Origin: Streptomyces rimosus subsp. rimosus
Lineage (GTDB): Bacteria; Actinomycetota; Actinomycetes; Streptomycetales; Streptomycetaceae
Length of the DNA stretch: 64,000 nt
Assembly: GCF_000720725.1 (NCBI RefSeq)
Contig: NZ_JOCQ01000003.1
Location: 62,001-126,000, forward strand
Direction: 5' to 3'
This document shows positions 1 to 7,896 of the stretch, in pieces; the first letter of the stretch is position 1; every line of letters begins with the position of its first letter. Both the position numbers and the translations under genes were made by a program. The notes beneath the pieces are model-generated. The model saw only the letters and a program-made list of their open reading frames with translations. It searched no databases and was not told where the DNA came from.

Positions 1-975
1 CCGCGGCCAGCCAAGAAGCAGCCCAGCACACCGGCACGCCCGCGCACCATCAGCGTCCGCCCCGCGAGTGCCCCCCATGCGCAGGCCATGCAGATCGGCG
101 AAGCCGTCGCCGGAGCCTGGCATCGGCAGCACGGCGGCAACCACGTAAACGTGCCGATCGGCATCGTGGCCGCCCTCAGCCTGATCGGCCAAAAGGACCC
201 AAACGGGCCCGACCTCGCGACGCAGATCCTCAGCCTGAACGACACGAACCTGATCGGCATGTACCGCGAGATCTGGTCTACCCACTGGTTTCAGCGCCCC
301 GACCTCATCGACCGGGCCCGCATCCTCCACGAGTGGCTGAACGATACGGACGTCGACAAGAACCGCATATCCGCCGTCCGCGCCGTCACGGAAGCAGCCC
401 TGAAGAACGGCCTGCTCACCCTGACCGGGTACGCCGACCCCTACCTGCGCTCCATGACCGACGTACTCTCGCCCGTGATGATTCTGCTGCGTAGCCGTGG
501 CGCTCAGCAGGGGCTCGGCGAGTTCCACACCCCGGCTTCCGTCGCGGAAACCATGGCTGAGATCATGGGCTTCAACACTCTCGACATCATGATGACCACC
601 ACCGAGGCTGGCCAACCGCAACCGGGCCAGCACATTCACGACCCGGCCGGCGGCAGCGGTGGCCTGCTGCGCGCCGCAGCGCAGAACCTGCGCGAGAAGC
701 ACCTGGACCCCGCCGATTTCCAGTGGTCGATGTGCGATATCGACGAGATCGCTGCCGCCTGCGCCGCCGTCAACGCCATCATCTGGGGCCTCGGTCCCCG
801 CGTCACCGTGGCCTGCGCCGACATCCTGACCAACCCCAGGGCAATCGAGGACGCTGTCGAGCACGCTCGCGCCGTGATCGAACACCGCAACTCCGTCTTG
901 GGCAAGGCGAAGGTCATTGCGGCCATCCAGCGGCCCCAGCAGCTCCTGAACCAGGCCGTGGAGCGCGCGGCGTGA
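1..975 (+). CDS. N-6 DNA methylase-fold protein, 5' end probably outside the window
   Basis: The frame is open from base 1. The first in-window ATG is at 88 but has no ribosome binding site, so the true start probably lies upstream. The SAM-binding motif I (DPAGGSGG, codons from 640) and the following acidic motif region (MCDIDEIAAACAAVNA) are clear and typical of N-6 adenine methylases of type I/BREX-like or phage origin. I find no motif IV (NPPY/NPPF) after it; the only related string is TNPRA near the C-terminus. The protein may therefore bind SAM or DNA without methylating, or serve as a partner. Its stop overlaps the start of the PP-loop gene by four bases (GTGA), implying translational coupling. 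The family call is good; activity is doubtful. Confidence 0.75.
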   Translation, partial: PRPAKKQPSTPARPRTISVRPASAPHAQAMQIGEAVAGAWHRQHGGNHVNVPIGIVAALSLIGQKDPNGPDLATQILSLNDTNLIGMYREIWSTHWFQRPDLIDRARILHEWLNDTDVDKNRISAVRAVTEAALKNGLLTLTGYADPYLRSMTDVLSPVMILLRSRGAQQGLGEFHTPASVAETMAEIMGFNTLDIMMTTTEAGQPQPGQHIHDPAGGSGGLLRAAAQNLREKHLDPADFQWSMCDIDEIAAACAAVNAIIWGLGPRVTVACADILTNPRAIEDAVEHARAVIEHRNSVLGKAKVIAAIQRPQQLLNQAVERAA

Positions 976-1763
976 ATGTGATCAGTTATGGCGGAGGGGT
1001 GCAGAGCACTGCGCTCATGGGCTTGGCTGCCCGTCACGAGATCCCGTACCACACCCTGCTGTTCGCGAACGTGGGTGATGACAGCGAGGATCCGGCGACG
1101 CTGGAGTACGTACGGCACGTGGCGAGACCGTACGCAGCAGCCAACGGCCTTGCCCTGCACGTCCTGCATCGCACGCTACGGGCCGGCGGGACGGAGACGC
1201 TGTGGGGGCGGATGATGCGGAAGGGCTCTCGCGCACTGCCCATACCCGTCCGGATGCCCAACGGGGCTCCTGGCACGCGGGGTTGCACGCGAGATTTCAA
1301 AATCTGGGTCACTGGCAGGTGGCTCAAGGCGAATGGCGCGACACCCGGCAACCCGGCGACGGTCGCCGTTGGCATCTCCCTCGATGAGATCGCCCGGGCG
1401 GCCAACCGGCGGGTCGAGCCGTACGAGCGGCTGGTCTACCCGCTGCTCGATCTCAAGCTCCGCCGGGTCGACTGCCAGCAGATCATCTCGGAGGCGGGCC
1501 TGCCGGTACCGCCGAAGAGCGCCTGCTGGTTCTGCCCGCTGAAGTCACTGGGGGGCTGGAAGGAGATGCGTCGCGACCGTCCGGGGCTGTTCCTGCGTGC
1601 CTGCTGCCTTGAGGAGTCGCTAAACGAGACGCGGCAGTGGGGCGGCAAAGGCGACGCGGTGTTCCTGACCCGTACCGGCCGGCCGTTGCTCGAAGCGGTC
1701 GAGGCAGCGCAGGAGGAGCTGCCCTTCGATGTGGGCTGCGACTCCGGCTGGTGCATGACCTGA
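972..1763 (+). CDS. PP-loop ATPase, PAPS reductase/DndC-like family
   Basis: 263 residues if started at GTG 972, which overlaps the preceding stop as GTGA. The longer frame reaching back to 723 is only antisense-free overlap with the methylase gene. Residues 5-13 (SYGGGVQST) form the PP-loop that binds ATP pyrophosphate in N-type ATP pyrophosphatases, the family of PAPS reductase, DndC and tRNA thiolases. Cysteines at 105 (RGCTRDFK), 185 and 188 (CWFC), and 256 and 261 (CDSGWC at the C-terminus) could hold a zinc or Fe-S centre, as in DndC-like enzymes. Adenylation of a substrate, possibly nucleic-acid base or sulfur chemistry, is expected from the family; the real substrate is unknown. Neighbours (methylase fold, ParB) suggest a DNA-modification or phage/plasmid module. 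Confidence 0.75.
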   Translation: MNVISYGGGVQSTALMGLAARHEIPYHTLLFANVGDDSEDPATLEYVRHVARPYAAANGLALHVLHRTLRAGGTETLWGRMMRKGSRALPIPVRMPNGAPGTRGCTRDFKIWVTGRWLKANGATPGNPATVAVGISLDEIARAANRRVEPYERLVYPLLDLKLRRVDCQQIISEAGLPVPPKSACWFCPLKSLGGWKEMRRDRPGLFLRACCLEESLNETRQWGGKGDAVFLTRTGRPLLEAVEAAQEELPFDVGCDSGWCMT

Positions 1764-1789
1764 CATGGCTCTGACCTGCGTATCCGCAG

Positions 1790-1817
1790 TTGACCCACCC
1801 CCTAGACGTAGTAGAAT
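1790..1817 (+). promoter_or_regulatory. Predicted sigma70-type promoter upstream of the ParB-like gene
   Basis: TTGACC (1790-1795) and TAGAAT (1812-1817) are separated by 16 bases in an unusually A/T-rich pocket just after the PP-loop gene. The GTG start of the next gene lies about 55 bases downstream. A related TAGTAGAA word recurs at 3962-3969 ahead of the zincin-like gene. Sequence match only. Confidence 0.5.
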
Positions 1818-1872
1818 TTAGTTAACAGGTTGAGGGAAAACCACACCCCCACACCTCTTGGAGACACCCACC

Positions 1873-3895
1873 GTGACCACCGCAACCGCCCAGAACCCCA
1901 CCACCGACGCCGACCAGGACACCGCCGCCGACACCATCGAGGCTGCCCCCTTCGACATCTCCCTCATCGACCTCTACCTCCTGGCCGACCTGATCATCGA
2001 AAAGCTCGGCGACGGCTGGCACAAGGCCGACGACTCCATCGACCCCGAAACCATCCACTTCGCCCACCAGGACGGCCGCACGTTCGGCATCCGCCGCCTG
2101 TGGAACGGTTCCGCCGCCCAGACGTTCGCACTCGGCCCCGAGAAGACCGGCCCCCACTACAACGCCGCCTGCCACTTCACTACCGCCGAAGCGCCCCTCG
2201 ACACCCTCCACCTGCGCCTCTTCCCCGTCTTCAAAGGCCACCGTGCGAAGCTTCGCTACGACGGCACCCGCATCCCTGTCACCACCGCCGACGAGCCCGC
2301 GCCGCAGCAGCCCGCCCAGCCGGAGGCACCCGCCGCGCCGACCGGCGAGCCGACCGCGAGGAAGACCACCGTGAAGAAGTCGCCCGCACGGAAGGCCGCG
2401 CCAACCAAGCCCGCGCCCAAGGCCGCCGCTAAGAAGCCCTCCCCGGCCGGCACAGGGAAGCCCGCCGCGAAGCGTCCGGCGAAGAAGGCCGCCACAGCTG
2501 CACGCCCCAAGGCCGCCGCGGCACAGCCCAAGCGCACGGCCCTGATCGCCTCCGTGGAAGAGGTCGGCGTGCAGAGCCTTCTCCTTCTGCGACCGCAGAC
2601 CGGGGACAACGAAGGCAAGCTCGGCATCATCTTCGGGCAGCGTCGCTGCAAGGCAGCGATCATCGCCGCCGACAAGGCCCGCCTACATGCTCGTTCCTGC
2701 CCTGATCCGCGACGACCTTCGCGGCGTCGACGACGAGGCCCTGACCCTGTCGGTCATCGAGAACAAGCACCGCCGGGACGCGCACGCCCGCGACTACGTC
2801 GAAGCCGCCCGGCAACTGTCCTTGATGCCGCTGCCTCAAGCGGTCAAGGAGCGACATGCGCGCGCGCTCGGCCTGTCCGCCGCCGAGCTCACCGCCGCCG
2901 ACAAGGCGTCGAAGCTGGACGACAAGAATCTCAGCGCCGCGGTCGCTTACGACTTTGACCTGGTAGAGCTGGCCGATTTCCAGGAAGTCGCGCACATCAA
3001 CAACGCCCGCAGTCGTCTCGAAGCGGCAAAGATCCGGGACCGCAACGACGGCGCGGGCACGCGCGGCCACTGGGCCCACGCACTCCAGTGCCTCAAGGAC
3101 GAGGCGGCCGAGAAGGCCAAGCGCGTCCAGCTCAAGCAGGACCTCGCCGTCGCCGGCGTCACGCTAGTGGACTGGGACTGGCGGTGGCACGAGACTCCCA
3201 TGCGCCCCCTCAAGGACTTGGTCACCCCCCTCGGAACGGCCATCACCGCCCACCAGCACGCCCGGTGCCCCGGACACGCCACCACCCTCAACCCGTTCAA
3301 GCCCACGGTGACTTGGTTGTGCACTGACTGGCGAGCCTGCCAGCACAAGCTGAGCCGCGAAGCGTCCGAGTCGGCGGCACCGGACGCCGCGGAAATGGCG
3401 GAAAAGCGACGCAGAACCATCCGCTATAACGCGGCCTGGCGCCAAGCGTGTTCCGTACGGCAGGAGTTCATCGCGAATCTCTGCACCCGGCCCGGCGACG
3501 CGACCGACGAAGTCTGGAAGTTCACCCTCAGCGCCATCACCGGCACCTCCGCCATGTACTCCCAGTACATCGCACGCCACCGCACCGACCTCATCTCGGC
3601 CTTCCTGAAGATCAAAGACCCCAATCACGACAGCGAGCCGTGGCGGCGAGTCGAAGACCCCTTTGGGTCGCTCATCGCCCGTACCGGAGCGACCGGACGC
3701 TGGAGGCTGCTCTTCGCCCAGGTCGCCGCGGTGTACGAGCATCAGGCCATGTCCGATCAGGCGTGGCGGAACCCGATCAGCAAGGACACCACCAACTGGC
3801 TGGCCTTCCTCCAGCGTCAGAAGTACTCACTCAGCGACATCGAGGCCGAAGTGCTCGACACCGCACGCGAACGGTCATCCCGTTCCGCTGCCTGA
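1873..3895 (+). pseudogene. ParB-like protein with novel N-terminal domain, frameshifted
   Basis: Starts at GTG 1873 with GGAG nine bases upstream. Residues about 15-135 form an unrecognised globular domain, followed by about 80 residues rich in Lys, Ala and Pro resembling histone H1 tails. ParB features follow (SVEEVGVQSLLLLRP, then FGQRRCKAA, codons near 2635). The frame must then change: the ParB match continues from about 2681 in the next frame (VPALIRDD, SVIENKHRRD) to the stop at 3895. Dropping one C in GCCCGCC (2677-2683) restores continuity. The late region carries a CPGH...CTDWRAC Cys/His cluster. The N-terminal box of ParB (NPR...) is missing, so this may be a fusion or internal deletion as well as a frameshift. 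A sequencing error is possible. Confidence 0.6.
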
Positions 3896-3989
3896 CCAAC
3901 TCCAGCGCAGCGCATCACCACACCCCGCCCACTGCAGACCCCCCGACCCCACCCTCATCCATAGTAGAACCACACTAAGGGGGCGGGGG

Positions 3990-5041
3990 GTGCCGGGCCA
4001 GCCCGAAAGACCCATGCCTCAGCACCAGCGCACCCTCCTCGTCGGCGGCGCCACCGTAACCGTGCGAACCAGTAACCGCACCACCCTCGGCCTCGACGTC
4101 ACGAAGGCGGGCGACATCGTCGTCCGCGGCCCTCACCACACCACCGACGCCGAAGCAGCCGCCCTTGTCGAACGCCGCCGACGGTGGATCTACCGGCAGC
4201 TCAACCACCTCGCCGAGATCTCCCCCCACGCCCCCGTACGGCACCTCGCCGACGGAGAGCAGTTCACCCTCCTCGGCCGCCGGTACCGATTCCGCATCGT
4301 CCCCGACGACGCACTGACCGCCCCCGTCACACGGCAGGAAGTCCCCGATTCGGGCACCGCCGTCCTCATGCGCCGCACCAGTCCATAAACCTGGACAAAG
4401 CGCGGCGAGAGCTCATCAATCTCCACGTCCAAACTGCACAGGAATGGCTGAAAATCTACGGCCCGCATATCACCCGATACACCAACACACCAGACATGAC
4501 ACTCACCGCGTCCCCCCGCCTCCGCACCACATGGGCCCGACACCACCCCGACCGCGGCCTCACCCTCCACTGGGCCACCGCCCAACTACCTGCCCCCCTT
4601 CTCCGCGAACTCCTCCACCGCACCCTCGACCTCCACACCGTCGCCGACACCCACCAGCTCGACCGTGAACTGCGCAACCTCTGGCTCGGCGACCTCACCC
4701 ACCACCCGCTCCCACTCCCCCAGCCGGCCACGAACGCCACCTGCCCCGCCTGCTCCACACCCCCCGGCGCCCTGCACGCCAAGCACTGCGACATCGCCCG
4801 CTGCGCCCTCACCGGCCGCCAGCGCGACGACTGCCACCCTGCGAACGTCTGCAACACCGTCTGGACCGGCCACTACCCCGGCGTCGCCGAATGCACCGAA
4901 TACGGCTTCTACTACCGCCACGGAGCCTACGGCTACGAACCCTGCAACGCCGACGACCCCGACGCCCACCACGACCTCAACCGCCTCTACGCCGAGTGCC
5001 ACTGGGACGTTGCCGCCCAGCTCATGGTCATTCCCGGCTGA
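3990..5041 (+). pseudogene. YgjP/DUF45-type zincin-like protein with Cys-rich tail, frameshifted and active-site degenerate
   Basis: GTG 3990 follows a purine-rich AAGGGGG; ATG 4014 is an alternative start. The first frame matches the N-terminal half of YgjP-like metallohydrolases (strands, ERRRRWIYRQL, then the LLGRRYRFRI strand) and stops at TAA 4386. The match continues one frame away (INLDKARREL) to 5041. The expected HExxH is RELLH (codons 4604-4618), with the first zinc ligand replaced; the later His near THQLDRELRNLW is kept. After about residue 240 comes a Cys/His-rich tail (CPAC, HAKHC, RC, DDC) likely to bind zinc. So there is both a frameshift and a lost catalytic residue. Loss of protease function is likely; sequencing error could explain only the frameshift. 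Confidence 0.55.
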
Positions 5042-5096
5042 GCCCGCACGGCCCCACATCTGGACTCCTACATCCGCTCCGGGGTACTCACCCCAA

Positions 5097-5324
5097 ATGA
5101 GGCCCCGTAACGGAAAGATCGCCGCATTCGCGGTCGCAGCCTGGATCCCCGTCACCTTGCTTCTGCGCTACGAAACAGCGTCGTCCTGGGGCCTCTCCGC
5201 CCTCCTGGGGGCCCTGACCACTCCACTCATCCTGTGGTTGACCTGGCTACGGAGACGCATGAACGAGCAAGCGAGGGAATGGGGCCGCCGCAGCTCCCGC
5301 GAGTGGCCCGAGAACAAACGATGA
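5097..5324 (+). CDS. Small two-helix membrane protein
   Basis: 75 residues from ATG 5097. Two hydrophobic stretches are visible (residues about 7-22 and 30-50), followed by a charged, Arg-rich C-terminal tail. It lies 55 bases after the zincin-like pseudogene. The ribosome binding site is weak (GGGG 15 bases upstream). No family is recognised. It is the last plausible gene of the accessory block before the tRNA. Coding status is supported mainly by the membrane-protein pattern, so it remains uncertain. Confidence 0.4.
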   Translation: MRPRNGKIAAFAVAAWIPVTLLLRYETASSWGLSALLGALTTPLILWLTWLRRRMNEQAREWGRRSSREWPENKR

Positions 5325-5681
5325 CCACACAGGCCAGTCGCTGCGTTCATCACGACGAGCCATCACCTGAATCGCGGACTGCTCTCTGCACGCAGTTGCC
5401 CCTGTCTTGCCTCACTTCCTTACCGCTCTCCTCAACCGCCCTCCACACTCCTGACCTCGCCTCGTGTGGGGCGGATGGTCGGCAGCCGTAAGCTCGACTG
5501 GGCGCTGCAATGTGGGGCGGCAGCGCCGCGAAGCACCGGAGCGCGACCTTCTCTGTCGTCGTCTCCGGCGGAAACACCTTGTCCACGTTCTGTCCACGGA
5601 CGGGCCTCAGGAAGCACAAACGCCCCTCCGGAAGACCTTCCGGAGGGGCGTTCTCAGTGCGTTTTACCTGGTCAAGCCGAG
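5325..5681. other. Gene-free junction between accessory block and tRNA-Thr
   Basis: No convincing gene. It contains the direct repeat TGTCCACG twice (about 5582-5598), and the tRNA-proximal hairpin listed separately. Short frames running through here are either antisense noise or read into the tRNA. If an element integrated into the tRNA 3' end, its attachment site should lie at the right end of this stretch, but no integrase or second att copy is visible in the window. Confidence 0.5.
5620..5651. terminator. Strong bidirectional hairpin terminator downstream of tRNA-Thr
   Basis: A perfect 14-base inverted repeat (CGCCCCTCCGGAAG / CTTCCGGAGGGGCG) at 5621-5650 with almost no loop, flanked by AA on the left and TT on the right. 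It sits 31 bases beyond the mature 3' end of the minus-strand tRNA. Confidence 0.8.
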
Positions 5682-5755
5682 AGCCCCCTGTCGGATTCGA
5701 ACCGACGACCTACGCTTTACAAGAGCGTTGCTCTGACCAGCTGAGCTAAGGAGGC
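5682..5755 (-). tRNA. tRNA-Thr(TGT)
   Basis: Reading the minus strand gives a complete cloverleaf: acceptor GCCTCCT pairs with AGGGGGC (one G-T pair), D-arm AGCTCAGCTGGTCAGAGC, anticodon stem ACGCT/AGCGT with loop CTTGTAA, and T-arm GTCGG-TTCGAAT-CCGAC. The anticodon TGT lies at plus-strand 5719-5721. The CCA end is not encoded. This is the boundary between the accessory block and core chromosome, and tRNA 3' ends are common integration sites in Streptomyces. Confidence 0.95.
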
Positions 5756-5867
5756 GTGCCTGGTGAAGTGTACCCAGGCTCGCAGCCTACCTGGCGCCGC
5801 TATTTCGTGACCCGCGGGCTACTGACACCGGGCGTCGGCGCGGGTACCGTCACGGGCAGTCCTCAGC

Positions 5868-5883
5868 AGTGGACTACACCACT
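5868..5883. promoter_or_regulatory. Predicted DasR-responsive element (dre) upstream of msiK
   Basis: AGTGGACTACACCACT is a 16-base near-palindrome matching the published dre consensus (ACTGGTCTAGACCACT-type) at 14 positions by my count. It lies 50 bases before the msiK start. DasR is the GntR-family repressor that releases amino-sugar genes when glucosamine-6-phosphate accumulates, so control of msiK by N-acetylglucosamine status is expected. Confidence 0.7.
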
Positions 5884-5933
5884 CCTTTTACTCGGATCGT
5901 CCGGCACGTTCCTGCCGGTGAAGGGACACACCC

Positions 5934-7070
5934 ATGGCTACGGTCACGTACGACCAGGCAACCCGTATCTACCCGGGTTCCGAGAAGCCCGCCGTCGACA
6001 AGCTGGACATCGAGATCGAGGACGGCGAGTTCCTCGTCCTGGTCGGGCCGTCCGGATGTGGGAAGTCGACGTCGCTGCGGATGCTGGCGGGGCTGGAGGA
6101 CGTCAACGACGGGGCGATCCGGATCGGGGACCGGGACGTCACCCACCTGCCGCCGAAGGACCGGGACATCGCCATGGTGTTCCAGAACTACGCGCTCTAC
6201 CCGCACATGACCGTCGCCGACAACATGGGCTTCGCGCTGAAGATCGCGGGCGTCAACAAGGCGGAGATCCGGCAGAAGGTCGAGGACGCGGCGAAGATCC
6301 TGGACCTGACCGAGTACCTGGGGCGCAAGCCGAAGGCACTCTCCGGTGGTCAGCGCCAGCGGGTGGCCATGGGGCGCGCCATCGTGCGGGAGCCGCAGGT
6401 GTTCCTCATGGACGAGCCGCTGTCCAACCTGGACGCGAAGCTGCGCGTACAGACGCGTACGCAGATCGCCGGTCTGCAGCGGCGCCTCGGGATCACCACC
6501 GTGTACGTCACGCACGACCAGGTCGAGGCCATGACGATGGGCGACCGGGTGGCCGTCCTGAAGGACGGGCTGCTCCAGCAGGTCGACTCGCCGCGCAACA
6601 TGTACGACCGGCCCAGCAACCTCTTCGTCGCGGGCTTCATCGGGTCGCCGGCGATGAACCTCGTCGAGGTGCCGATCACGGACGGCGGTGTGAAGTTCGG
6701 CAACAGCGTCGTACCGGTCAGCCGGGAGGCGCTGGCCGCCGCGGCCGACAAGGGGGACCGTACGGTCACCGTCGGCGTCCGGCCCGAGCACTTCGACATC
6801 GTCGAGCAGAACGGCAGCGCCGCCAAGTCGCTCTCCAAGGAGGCCGCGGACGCACCGGCGGGCCTCGCCGTCACCGTCAACGTGGTCGAGGAGCTGGGGG
6901 CCGACGGGTACGTGTACGGGTCCGCGGTCGTCGGTGACGAGCACAAGGACCTGGTCGTACGTGTCAACGGGCGACAGGTGCCGGAGAAGGGCACCGAGCT
7001 GCACGTCGTGCCGCGGCCGGGTGAGACGCACGTCTTCTCGACGTCTACGGGTGAGCGGCTCAGCGACTGA
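5934..7070 (+). CDS. msiK: MsiK, shared ATPase of carbohydrate ABC importers
   Basis: 378 residues, the usual MsiK length. It shows Walker A GPSGCGKST (38-46), the Q-loop in VFQNYALYPH, signature LSGGQ (136-140), Walker B VFLMDEP (156-162), the switch His in YVTHDQ, and a C-terminal TOBE/OB regulatory region with the GVRPEHFD motif. In Streptomyces this cytoplasmic ATPase energises several separate sugar importers (cellobiose, maltose, chitobiose, xylobiose), which carry no ATPase of their own; consistently, no permease or binding-protein gene is adjacent. AAGGGA lies seven bases before ATG 5934. The dre palindrome upstream implies DasR control. Confidence 0.92.
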   Translation: MATVTYDQATRIYPGSEKPAVDKLDIEIEDGEFLVLVGPSGCGKSTSLRMLAGLEDVNDGAIRIGDRDVTHLPPKDRDIAMVFQNYALYPHMTVADNMGFALKIAGVNKAEIRQKVEDAAKILDLTEYLGRKPKALSGGQRQRVAMGRAIVREPQVFLMDEPLSNLDAKLRVQTRTQIAGLQRRLGITTVYVTHDQVEAMTMGDRVAVLKDGLLQQVDSPRNMYDRPSNLFVAGFIGSPAMNLVEVPITDGGVKFGNSVVPVSREALAAAADKGDRTVTVGVRPEHFDIVEQNGSAAKSLSKEAADAPAGLAVTVNVVEELGADGYVYGSAVVGDEHKDLVVRVNGRQVPEKGTELHVVPRPGETHVFSTSTGERLSD

Positions 7071-7446
7071 GCGGCTCAGCGACTGAGAGGTCGATCGGCC
7101 GAGCCCTTGAGTCCTTGAGTCCTTGGCTTAAGGACTCAAGGGCTCAATGACTCAAGGAAAGGCTGAGCGGCCGGCTGGGTCGGTAGGTGAGCGGCCGGAC
7201 CGCGCGACCGGCCCCCGGGCGGTGCGGCCGTTCGTTCCGTACGGCGGTGGCGGTTCTTCGGGGCCGGCACCGCCGTTTCGTGTTCGGAGCGGCGGTCCGA
7301 CCTCCGCCCGCCTTGTCGACAAATACCCCGGCACAGCAGTCATTTCGAGCCTGTACGTCAACATCGCGTGCGGCCGGGGAGCGAAAAAACCGCTCGATTC
7401 GGTGACTAAATGTCGCCAAATCATCACTACTCGCTACCATCGCCCC
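7071..7446. other. Intergenic region between msiK and a small exported protein
   Basis: Apart from the msiK terminator I see no gene. The last part (about 7320-7440) is distinctly more A/T-rich (AAAAAACC, TAAATGTCGCCAAATCATCACTACTCGCTACCAT) and probably holds the promoter of the downstream gene, but I could not fix its -35 and -10 hexamers. Confidence 0.4.
7101..7145 (+). terminator. msiK: Terminator after msiK built from GAGTCCTT repeats
   Basis: The right arm AAGGACTCAAGGGCTC (7130-7145) pairs either with the distal GAGCCCTTGAGTCCTT (7101-7116) or, shifted, CTTGAGTCCTT (7114-7124) pairs with 7130-7140. The direct repeat gives two competing hairpins. No long T-tract follows, as is common in Streptomyces. 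Confidence 0.65.
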
Positions 7447-7866
7447 GTGAACTCCGCAGCCCGCCGTATCGGCCGAACCCTCGCCCTCGTCCTTCCCGTC
7501 GTGCTCGTCCTGTCCGGGACGCTCGCCGTCACCCGCGTCCCGTGGGCCTCGCCCGGGACGGATTCGCAGATGCTGACCGCGTCCTCCGAGAACGCCTCCA
7601 CCAAGGCCGGTTCCCGGGCGCCGCAGGACGTGCTCCGCGACCGGCTCCTGGTGGAACTCCAGGACAAGAACCCCGGTGTCGCCCTGACCCACCTCCAGGA
7701 GGAGACCACCAAGCGGCCCTCGCTGGCCAAGCACTGCATGGCGATCGCGCGCGCCCTGGGCCGTGCCGCGGTCGCCAAGTACGGCGGTGCCACGCACCGT
7801 GCGCAGGCCTGGTCCCGGCCGGTCTGCGATACGTCCTTCGCCACCGGCGTCGCCTCCGTCCAGTGA
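7447..7866 (+). CDS. Small exported protein of unknown function
   Basis: 139 residues from GTG 7447; in-frame codons upstream to 7147 are unlikely to be translated. It starts with two or three Arg, then a hydrophobic segment (residues about 10-28, LALVLPVVLVLSGTLAV), consistent with a signal peptide or membrane anchor. The mature part is helical (QDVLRDRLLVELQDKN, HCMAIARALGRAAVAKYGG) with two Cys (HC and VC) that could pair. It appears to be a Streptomyces-conserved protein without an assigned role. It is followed 30 bases later by a nucleotidyltransferase on the same strand. Confidence 0.7.
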   Translation: MNSAARRIGRTLALVLPVVLVLSGTLAVTRVPWASPGTDSQMLTASSENASTKAGSRAPQDVLRDRLLVELQDKNPGVALTHLQEETTKRPSLAKHCMAIARALGRAAVAKYGGATHRAQAWSRPVCDTSFATGVASVQ

Positions 7867-7896
7867 CCCCGGCTCGCACCGCATAGGGTGCGAACC

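Noticed and set aside
5321..5491. Possible gene at ATG 5321 overlapping the small membrane gene
   Set aside because: Low-complexity Ser/Thr/Leu sequence without a ribosome binding site or family features.
5510..5749. Open frame with a REPPVGFEPTTYAL string
   Set aside because: It reads through tRNA-Thr on the antisense strand; this string is a known artefact of frames crossing tRNA genes.
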